DNA of 64,000 nucleotides, taken from Tubulanus polymorphus. Taxonomy: Eukaryota > Nemertea > Palaeonemertea > Tubulaniformes > Tubulanidae. Position 1 is the first letter of the stretch, and every line of letters starts with the position of its first letter. Shown piece by piece: positions 55,621 to 64,000 of this stretch. The notes under the pieces are model-generated. The model saw only the letters and a program-made list of their open reading frames with translations, was not told the DNA's origin and did not search any database. Location of the stretch: assembly GCF_964204645.1 (NCBI RefSeq), contig NC_134028.1:25146153-25210152 (forward strand), given 5' to 3'. The translations under genes were made by a program, and so were the position numbers.

Positions 55621-58105
55621 ACGGCTCAAATACACGATATAATGAAAGTAAAATAATGGATTGGCTCATAATGTTTCTACCCGCTGGTTTCATCATCTGA
55701 CTCTTGTCGCAAATATAGTGTTCATCATGAAAATTACTTTTTTCTTTGATGAACGATGAAATAGTCTCGGCAACTCGCTAAAGCATGAACTGAATTTTTC
55801 ATTCTCGGCTTATTATTCGGTTTAACGCGCTACATCGGCTGAGACCGGCCCTGCGGTTCGGAATACACATTTAACTTCCACTAAATGGAACTGAAAATCT
55901 GAGTTCTGGTACCAGCTATTATTTCGGTCATAGATATAAAAAAAATTTATCTGGACAGATCTTCCGGATGGGCCGTTCATTCCATCTCTTTTTCAGGAAA
56001 TAATGACTTTATTGGAGATTCATAACGTGAAACATATGTGAACGAACATCACGTGCAACAAACACGCGGAAAAATAGTGAAATATTTCAATGCCGGTTTC
56101 TATGCTTCGACTAATGAGACTTATGTCTAGAAATTTGCCCGACCGTGAAAACATCGAAAAAACCTCGAATCCTTTGAGTTCGCCCGAAGTCGTGTTCCGT
56201 ATAGAATTACCGAGCATGTCTCAAACAAGACAAATCTGTTCGGTGCGTTAATTTGCGATAAGTACTCGGATAAGACCGGGAAACACGGGCGGGAACGTTG
56301 TCAATTTCTGGTCGAATTGCGATTCGCGGCACGTCCGTCGGACTGCGAACTCGGCACTTTCAACAAAGCGCCGCAAAATACCAATTACAACCGATCGTGA
56401 AATCCCAACGGTAAATGGATATTGATGGACGCCGAGTCGGTTTCAAAATGTCTGTTAAATGTACTCGCACCCACGACGCGTTCAGCAATCTTTTTAACTG
56501 TCAATTAGACATTGTAATAAGTTCGGATTTAGATCTATTTATATGGACAGTTCTGACAAGACTGAGACCCCAACGACTCTGTCGTTCTATTAAGTTTTCT
56601 ACCGGATAGTCAACGATAAATCGTGACCGTTTGAAACGACTCGCATTAATTCTCTATACAGCCGTTTATTCGGACACAATTATTCTAAATGATTTACAAC
56701 CGAAAGAAGAGACGTTTTCATTATTTGAGAGCGCGCAAATCGAAATCTAAATGCGATCAGCAATTCGGAGCATACAAAAACAGACGCATAAATAACCCGG
56801 TTTATAAAGACTGGTCATTAGTCCGGTCACTTGATAACCTCGGGTCACAGAGACGTGGTATTTAGGAGTGGTCATTTACACGTTCGTGATTCAATTAGCA
56901 CCTTTAAACGAAATCGTGCACTGACGCAGTTTCCTAATTAAACTGTGACATTCGATATTTAATCTTTATTCTGTGTGTTGAAATTACTGACCGCTGCTTA
57001 AGGCAAGCAATTTGAAACGAAGGTCAACCTTTGCAGATTTACGTCAGTGATGATAACAAGCTTTTCACCTTTCTTGCTATTAGCTCTCACACTGGATCAA
57101 AATTTAGTTCATTTTCCTTTTACAGTGTTCTAAAATTTCGTCCAGGTTCGCTGTCGTCCGAATCCTCGCTTGCCGCAAGTGGAATTCTCGATTGCCACAG
57201 TTGATCGTGGAGTCTCCGTTAAACCATTGAAATAAATCGGGTGAATTTAAAAATGTTCCCATAGGTCCAGATCAATGAAACTGGTTCCCATGACGGCCAC
57301 GAGTTAAAGTTGCGAAGCTTTAGTGAAATCACTTCAATCCTTCTTTGAAACGGCGTCAGTAGTATCCGAACCTTCTTCATTTCCGAGTTGAATTTAACAC
57401 GAAAGTTGAAATTAAGATGAATTCGTTAAGTTAAATCTTGCTCATAGAAAGTTAAGATTTCCGTTCATTGCAGTTTTGTCGCAAATATTGGAAATATTTT
57501 TTTACATTCATCTATAACGAATCCAGCAACGTACATTTTCTCGGGCTGACCTTACATACTCATTTCGCAAAATGGAAATGCGCCTGGCAAACACATCGCT
57601 TAGCCACTCGCTTGCGGTTCCCCTCTGACCACAATCGGGGATTCCGTGACCAAATTAGCCGTATTGCCATCTCTTGTTATTTGTCTTTACCTGTACGGCG
57701 ATCTGTTTTGACATTCTCCTATGACACGGCGTTACTTTTTCATTAGGCTTTTAGTGAAATTAACCTGCGGCCGCCCGATAGGTCGACGGTGCACACACAA
57801 CACACTAACACAACTTGTGATGTTATAAGAGCCCGTTGCGGTGGTGTATGTTTACGATGTGCGACAGTTGGGGATTACTGAAAGTAGTTTGATGTCGTGC
57901 TGGCCGATGCACGCAAACAAAGACCAAAAGCGTGGTAACTTAAAAGGGAAACCTATCTGCTCGCGTCAAAGCTATTAATCACCTTGCATTCTCAGCTCCG
58001 AGACTTAAATTCTGCAATGTGGAGTCAAAATGATGATGATTTTTGTTTCCTTGACGTCACACGCATTCGATTGTTGGCCCCAAAGGTCCTGCTTTGAGAT
58101 GAATA

Positions 58106-60241
58106 ATGGCAAATGAAGGGTGCCATTTCTTCATGTCTGCAGTTTATATTTCAATAATCATCTATGGGTTTTGTATACCGAGTAAAGCGGGAGATACGTG
58201 TTTAGATTCGAACGAAGCAGGTCCGTCGCATCGGTCAAGACGCAACGATGGCGACGCACGATTGCGCTCTTGGGGTGAGATGCAGAGGAACGAATACAAG
58301 TCGTGGCGTTACGGGTTTCCCAGCGGGACAGGTTGGGCTACGCTGGTCCCGGTGAATAAGATCGCACTCGGAAGACTGGTGACCCTGGTGAAAATGCTGG
58401 AGCTATGCGACGAGCATAACGTCCCAGGTTGTCGTTGGAAGCAATTCGTCGACTTACAGCGCAGCTATAAACACATATTAAAAGATTTCGATGTACTTTC
58501 AATTTTGTACATATTCGAAGTTTGTAAGCTGACGCAAGGTCAGGATAAAATCTGCCCTCGCCCATGCGAAAGGGACCCGTGTCGAGACCTAAACCACGTG
58601 GTGAGTTCCATTTGCCATCAGTTAGAATACGGTTTGTTCGACAACAACTACAAATGCGAATGCGAAAATGGCTGGACTTGGGATTTAAACCACATGGAAT
58701 GCCGACAGATCGACCTGTGCGCCGATCAAAATAACTCGCCGTGCATTCTGGAAAACACCGAACTCTGCTTAACGAAAGACAACGGCGCTTTCCTCTGTCA
58801 GTGCAAAGAACCCTTTATGGGAATGAAATGCGATAAGGAACGAGACGCCTGCGTCGAGAATTACAATAAAGAATTCTTAACCGGGTTCGACGCGTGCGGT
58901 ACACACGGCAAATGCCGCAGTATCAGAGGAACCAATTTCTACGGTTGTCACTGTAAAAAAGGCTACACCGACGATCCGACGAATCGACAGAGAGACTGCA
59001 ACCAGAGAGAACAGAAATGCGACGAAATTCTATGCGTGAACGGTTACTGCGCCGCATCTGTTTCTGGTAGCAGAGCTAAGTGTATTTGCGACGAGGACTA
59101 CATGGGTTCAGACTGTACTACACCGTTGCCTGAATGGAACCCGTGGGGAATATGGAGTGCTTGCGAACCGAGTTGCGGTAATCATCGAGTTCGGACTCGA
59201 TCTAGAGAATGTTCGACTCGAGTGCGTCCGTGTCGCGGTCAAAGCCACAAACAGGAACGATGCACCCCGAAAGTGTGCGAGGTAAACGGCGAATGGGGAG
59301 ACTGGAGCAGTTGGAGTCAGTGTGATTATAACTGCGGCGGGGGACAACAGTGGCGACATAGAGAGTGTACGTATGATATTAAACAAGGAGATAAACGAGG
59401 TCGCAACTGCCGCGGCGAGGGTTTCAAAATCAGAGATTGCAATGCAGCCAGTTGCCCGATAGGTTCTCAACGTGCGCGTCAAGGACCTTCGCCTAATGAA
59501 GCCTACGGTGATTTGATTCATAATGGAAAGTGGAATGCCGATGGTTGGGGCCCATGGGCCACTTGGTCGACTTGTACGAGTCAGTGCGGCCCAGGCGAGC
59601 AGACCAAACAGCGCCAGTGTATGAACGGACCGGGTAACTGTGTCGGTGAGTCGGCCGATGCAAGGCCATGTAAGACACCGTGCCCTGCCGGTCAATATGC
59701 GTGGGACCAGTGGTCCAGTTGGTCTCTATGTGGTCCAAGCGTCGATATCTGTTCTCGCCAACGTCGGTGCCCGTTCCTGAACAGTTGTCGCGGTCCCGCC
59801 TCGCAGCAAGCTTACTGCGTGAACGGTTTGTGCGATGGAGAAAATTCCATGTCGGCTTTGAGCACGAAACGTCACGAAGGCAAACAAGCGGCTTCGAATT
59901 TCCTACAAAGTTCTCAAGACGGGAACAGCGGCGTCAGTTCTCGCGGGACGTACTTACAAAGCGAACGAGAACTCGAATTGTCGATCGGGAAACGGCCGAG
60001 ACGGAAAAGCGATAGTACCGGATCGTCCGCTGGTGGCGCCACGATCGGCGTGGTTGTCGGTTCTCTGCTGGTTCTAGCCGGTATTGTCGCTTTATGCGTT
60101 GTTTACAGGCGTAAAATAAAACTATTTCTGACGACGAATTATGAAAAATACATCAAACAAAAGAAAAACGATCGTACGAAAAATCGTCTGCTAAAATCAA
60201 AAACGGATGATGATGATGATGATGATGATGACGAATGGTGA
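58106..60241 (+). CDS. Single-exon type I membrane protein with EGF-like and thrombospondin type 1 repeats
   Basis: This 711-residue frame begins with a signal peptide (hydrophobic core about residues 8-25, probable cleavage after SKA). Residues 40-148 match no domain I recognise. Four Cys-rich EGF-like modules follow (about 149-200, 201-246, 248-298, 300-340). Four thrombospondin type 1 repeats come next (about 341-391, 392-452, 477-528, 529-577), with WxxWxxW C-mannosylation motifs (WNPWGIW, WGDWSSW, WGPWATW, WDQWSSW). A Ser/Thr-rich stalk, a transmembrane helix (644-667) and a basic 44-residue cytoplasmic tail ending in nine Asp plus EW complete it. The order suggests a cell-surface adhesion or recognition receptor. 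Lack of introns in an extracellular multidomain gene is unusual and hints at retrocopy origin. An AATAAA follows 55 bases after the stop. No orthologue named. Confidence 0.88.
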   Translation: MANEGCHFFMSAVYISIIIYGFCIPSKAGDTCLDSNEAGPSHRSRRNDGDARLRSWGEMQRNEYKSWRYGFPSGTGWATLVPVNKIALGRLVTLVKMLELCDEHNVPGCRWKQFVDLQRSYKHILKDFDVLSILYIFEVCKLTQGQDKICPRPCERDPCRDLNHVVSSICHQLEYGLFDNNYKCECENGWTWDLNHMECRQIDLCADQNNSPCILENTELCLTKDNGAFLCQCKEPFMGMKCDKERDACVENYNKEFLTGFDACGTHGKCRSIRGTNFYGCHCKKGYTDDPTNRQRDCNQREQKCDEILCVNGYCAASVSGSRAKCICDEDYMGSDCTTPLPEWNPWGIWSACEPSCGNHRVRTRSRECSTRVRPCRGQSHKQERCTPKVCEVNGEWGDWSSWSQCDYNCGGGQQWRHRECTYDIKQGDKRGRNCRGEGFKIRDCNAASCPIGSQRARQGPSPNEAYGDLIHNGKWNADGWGPWATWSTCTSQCGPGEQTKQRQCMNGPGNCVGESADARPCKTPCPAGQYAWDQWSSWSLCGPSVDICSRQRRCPFLNSCRGPASQQAYCVNGLCDGENSMSALSTKRHEGKQAASNFLQSSQDGNSGVSSRGTYLQSERELELSIGKRPRRKSDSTGSSAGGATIGVVVGSLLVLAGIVALCVVYRRKIKLFLTTNYEKYIKQKKNDRTKNRLLKSKTDDDDDDDDDEW

Positions 60242-60295
60242 AGCGTCCAAACATCAACCCATCTTCCGTTGTAATTGTATTCTAATTTTATTATG

Positions 60296-60301
60296 AATAA
60301 A
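60296..60301 (+). promoter_or_regulatory. Poly(A) signal of the EGF/thrombospondin-repeat gene
   Basis: Canonical AATAAA 55 bases after the stop codon, implying a very short 3' untranslated region. Confidence 0.6.
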
Positions 60302-61248
60302 CAACTAGCGAGAAACACTCGCATCCATGCGTCAAAATCTTTTCTTCGCCAGGTCAGTGTTGTTAATTCAGTTAAGGATGACGGAATGGTTTGAACTGTG
60401 TGTCAGTCCACGGAGCGCTGTTCGCCGAATTAATCCGCTACACATTCACTTTTCAAACGATAATTGTAGATCATTTTCGGGCCGCGATTCGCCGCGATAC
60501 AATTCATTATACATGGTCTAGCGATTATTACCGAGTGACTGGTTATCAATATAGTCTTCGCGCGCAACGAGCCCGGTTGCGACGGTGGAAGCCTCGCCAA
60601 TAGTTTCTTTACCAATCATAGATTTCTTTGGCTAAGTGACAGATATGACGAATGAAATGCTACTCCGAGTTGACAAGCTCTCCGTTACCGAGAGAGATAA
60701 TCCAATTCTTTATTAGGTTTTACTTATGGATGATGGCAAAGCGAGTCACTCTCGAAAACCACTCTAATGTACATATATATGCATATATAAATATGCACGA
60801 AGTGACGTATTAAAAGTCACGTTTCAAACGTCCGATGCGCCTGATTCGATTAGAAGTCTTCGCTTAGGGGAAATCATTTTTGAAAACGTCCGCAACATCG
60901 TCAGTTGAAAGAACAATTAGATTTTTTTTTCAAAATATCGATCGACAATTTAGACCGCTTTTATCGTTGATAATGGAAGGGGAACGAATTTTTCGCCATC
61001 CAGTTGAAACGAATTAGAATTTTTAATCTATTTCGAGAATCGATCGCCGATTTGAAAAGTGCTTTCATTAGCCGATAAGCGTGCTAATGCAGGTCCCTTC
61101 GAGGGTGACAAACGTAAAATACACACTTGCTACATAAAGATTTCGAACAAAAACCAAAATCGCCGTCAGCGGGTTTGGTAACTAGTTGTCAGCGGAGAGA
61201 AAACAAGAACCGATTTGGTAGAATAGTCACAATCAGTTGTCACGATCC

Positions 61249-61358
61249 TGACGATCCTGACGATGATCTCTCGGCTGTGATCGAAACGTCGTGTATTTTG
61301 ATATATTTTTTGACTCAATAAATTATCGGTTTTTAATAATTTTAATCTGTAAATAATG
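61249..61358 (+). repeat. Monomeric unit of the hammerhead-like element family
   Basis: CCTGACGATGATCTC, a short loop, GTGATCGAAACGTCGTG, then TATTTTGATATA, AATAAATT and TTTAATCTGTAAATAATGG; the same order as each arm of the palindrome at 4982-5207. The CCTGACGAT segment is duplicated just upstream. Confidence 0.6.
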
Positions 61359-62164
61359 GAACTGATTTGATTAGAAAAGTGCCTAGTTCCACCTAGTGAC
61401 GTCAGCGGGTTAACGACGAAATTTTTTACGAAAACTTTAGAAGCTGATAATGCGAATCGCCGATGACGTGAACAGCCCCTGGAATCACGATCAGTGAGAA
61501 TTGCTTTCCCTCCCCTCCTTCCACTAGCAACCCATAATCTATTTATTTTCTCCTCATTTTGGTTGCGTTTCGTCGTTGTCAGTCAGTATTGTGGCCTGTT
61601 ATCAGTAGTCGTCACACGACGCCAAACCGTGCTAGAATCTGTTACGGCGTTATTATAACCGACTGAGGGCTGATAGCCGGGTTTACGTATTGAAGCCCTA
61701 CCGGTGACTGATCCCCCTTCGTTAGCACGACGGCTCTATATCGATCATGCTTCGATGAATGACAGATTCGGATCTCATCATTGCCAGCTGATTAAGGCGA
61801 TTTTGACACTTTTTCCGACGACTTGATGTCAGCGAGAGGAAGCATTAGGCGGCGGCATCGGCGAGAAAAACAGCTTTCATTTTGTGCTGCACGACGATAG
61901 TTAAAAATCGGAAGAGACTAGCGTGAGGGGTGAAATAGCCTGGCACACTGTTCTCGCTGTGAGTCCAGTAAAACCGATAGCGTAGGGGAAGAGCTCTCAC
62001 TTAGTGTCGAAAGAAAGATGTTTTTCTCAAAAACCTAATTTTTGTCGACAGAATATCGTCATTCGACTGTCATAGCGTCATTCCTCATCACATTACGCTC
62101 TGGGTTTGCGAAATACGTTACAGCTAAATTACCCAGCTGTGTAGTTTGTGACTTAAAAATGTGT

Positions 62165-62266
62165 TCTTGATTCTGAGACAGCAGTTAGTTTGTCAATTGG
62201 TTATAGAACTAAGATGGTCTTAGACTTGTCTTGAATTTAAGCCATGACTAAGCAACTTGCTCCCGT
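62165..62266. repeat. Fragment of the CAGGGGCCAGTTGCACAG family
   Basis: TTGGTTATAGAACTAAGATG, GTCTTAGACTTGTCTTGAA and AAGCCATGACTAAGCAACTT match the right part of 31058-31200. The left end has decayed. Confidence 0.5.
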
Positions 62267-62300
62267 ACTCACTAGGCGTATATTTCGGATTTCGTAACCA

Positions 62301-62445
62301 GCCGACTAGTGGTCGGAGCTTATAATCGAATGCGCAATAGTGCGGTCTTACGTATTTCATATTGTTAGCTATCGTAGAACTAAGCCCGAACTACGGCGAC
62401 CGTGCTCAAACGCATGGTTCACTATTTCCGGACTATAGTTCCGAC
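62301..62445. repeat. Dispersed 140-bp repeat, reverse-orientation copy
   Basis: Reverse complement of the family member at 39901-40042, sharing GTCGGAACTATAGTCCGG and TTGAGCACGGTCGC. Confidence 0.55.
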
Positions 62446-64000
62446 TAAATGAGATACGGTTTCACTTTGTTCGCAAATAGTTGACTATATGTGATAACCG
62501 AAGTCCCCTAGCCGCTAGTTTGCTCAATTCAGGCCAACATCCTCGTCCCCTTTATCTTATCCTCGTGTCCCTCTATTTCTCCACTATTTTCTTGTCTCTG
62601 AGACTCTCATTTTACTACAGAATCTCTAAATTCCGAAATCTCAGAGCGAGTAAGTTCATTTAATTTCGTAAAGCATCGACCGTACACCACCTTATCTAAA
62701 ACATAGGGACGACGCTCTACCGAAGCTTATGAGAGGTAAGCGCGTTCGAGGCGCTAGATTCTGACAGATATATTATGAACACGTCGGTCTTTCGGACATC
62801 AGAGCAATGAAGAATAATCAGCAAATCTACGGCTTTGCTAATCACTGCAACCAATGATTTCACTGTACCTAGTCACTGAAGCGGGATGATCTCCGATCTC
62901 GCTCATTATCAACAAATGTAAATAGGTTTCTCGGAAGTGGTACGAGCTTTTCTGACCCGATGCCGCACCGGAAATTACGTCAGTTCATCAGCGAGCATCA
63001 AGTACAGTATGGCGGGTTTTATCGGTGACAACCTTAGTAGATTCATTAGCGTATTAAGAGCTTCAACTTTTGACATCTCGCAAATATTAAAAAGTCATTA
63101 ATTGATGTAGATCATCACGGTGTGTTTTCACCGGTGACAATCGGGTACCGGCACCGCTACTGTGGCAATCGAGCTTCCGCCAGTAGAAGTAACTTACTTG
63201 GTCTTGTACTGGTTCCAATTCATTTAGATAATTCGATCAACAAAAACCCAAAAACTTTTAACTTAGGAAATAGTAAATCTTAGCTAAACCAAACACCGAA
63301 CTGAAAAGCTATTGTTAGGTCTTAAGTTCGCAATCAAGTTTAAAGTTGTGAAATGAACTTATTTTGACTACATCAAACCGACTTTTGTGTTTTTTCACTC
63401 TGGACCCGGCTACAAAGTTCGCGGTTAAGTCTGAGTATTAAGTGTTAAAGTTAGTTCATTTCAATCAATTATTCGACCCAAGATTCAAATTTCAATAATT
63501 ACAGTAGGCCTACCTGCTCCCGAACAGTGAGGCTTAGCTCGCTCCTTGTTTCTTGTAAAACAATTTTGAAATTCTTTTTGACATTCTTACAAACGTTTTC
63601 TAGCGAAATTTACTTCTGTTATAAATGAGTTATTATTTTGACTTGCCCTTCTTCAAACTAGAGTTTGACTATACTGGCGATGTTCGGCGCTTTTCGAGAG
63701 TCTTGGAATATTTCATAGCATTTTTCCTGAACTGTAACACGAAACAATTCGCTTCGAACTCCTGATGACAGCGCGTACAACAACATGTATACCAACGGGT
63801 AATTATTTATAGACTGTGAATATTGCGCTGAACACCAAGTTAAAGGCTCATCAAATCACTTCTCTGAAAGTATCTATTATTGATAAATAGCCGACTAGTT
63901 TTTTTTCTTTCAATCATCTCGATATATTGTTGGCAGTCACGCGAGGTTGCAATGCGGCTGGCAATGACTTCAGGTGATGACTTCGAAACTGGGCTAATAT

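Larger units (their letters stand above)
36005..58105. other. 22 kb region without a recognisable protein-coding gene
   Basis: No frame in this interval shows a known domain, good splice structure or length. It holds short inverted-repeat elements, dispersed repeats, trinucleotide and hexanucleotide arrays, pyrimidine-rich tracts and a CpG-richer block with a consensus donor near 44.47 kb. It could be the promoter and first intron of the thrombospondin-repeat gene at 58106, or contain small exons I cannot detect. Confidence 0.5.
60302..64000. other. Right-end intergenic region
   Basis: No gene is supported. It contains the monomeric hammerhead-like unit (61249-61358), inverted-repeat family fragments (62165-62266, 62301-62445, about 63402-63487) and a short pyrimidine-rich stretch (62530-62640). 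The short frames at 60327, 61127 and 62481 are not convincing. Confidence 0.4.

Noticed and set aside
55362-55622. Open frame encoding a long Arg-Gln repeat protein (minus strand)
   Set aside because: It is the antisense translation of the (TGCCTC)n array, with no start, splice or conservation support.
59108-59695. 195-residue frame antisense to the thrombospondin repeats
   Set aside because: It mirrors the repeat-rich coding strand and lacks any independent gene signal.

Overview
This window is nuclear DNA from an animal, most likely a marine invertebrate and probably a lophotrochozoan such as a mollusc. I infer this from intron-rich genes with GT-AG splice sites, animal-only families (Miro with a C-terminal membrane anchor, CCDC15, thrombospondin/EGF receptors, a claudin-like protein), delta/theta-like glutathione S-transferases, and many short inverted-repeat transposons. 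The species is not identifiable from sequence alone. No prokaryotic operon, CRISPR array or viral gene is visible.

Layout. Positions 253-571 (minus) hold the first coding exon of a four-helix claudin/PMP22-like membrane protein that continues off the left edge. 3623-4909 (plus) is an intronless CCDC15-like centriolar coiled-coil gene. 6318-12090 (minus) is a nine-exon PTCD1-like mitochondrial pentatricopeptide-repeat gene. 14886-26499 (minus) is an 18-exon Miro/RHOT gene; its spliced frame closes exactly at 615 residues. A tRNA-Lys(TTT) gene lies at 28280-28352 (minus). 30382-32609 and 34131-35801 (minus) are a tandem pair of four-exon cytosolic GST genes of 216 residues each, with matching splice phases and probably matching 5' noncoding exons. 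36-58 kb is a roughly 22 kb stretch with no gene I can support, only repeats, low-complexity tracts and one candidate noncoding exon. 58106-60241 (plus) is a single-exon type I membrane protein with four EGF-like and four thrombospondin type 1 repeats. 60.3-64 kb is again non-coding.

The genes do not form one pathway. PTCD1 and Miro are both mitochondrial (mitochondrial RNA/translation and mitochondrial transport), and the GSTs are a local detoxification cluster. Exon models were built by hand from splice signals, reading-frame continuity and remembered family similarity; none has been checked by alignment.

The most unusual content is the mobile DNA. It includes two copies of an element with 8-9 bp target duplications whose terminal repeats look like tRNA; a small element inserted exactly in the 5' splice site of PTCD1 exon 8; a three-copy TTAA-flanked piggyBac-like family, one copy carrying a second element that leaves a readable empty site; several perfect or near-perfect fold-back elements; and palindromic units carrying a hammerhead-ribozyme-like core. 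I see no clearly new multi-gene system, and the strongest candidates for novelty are these elements.
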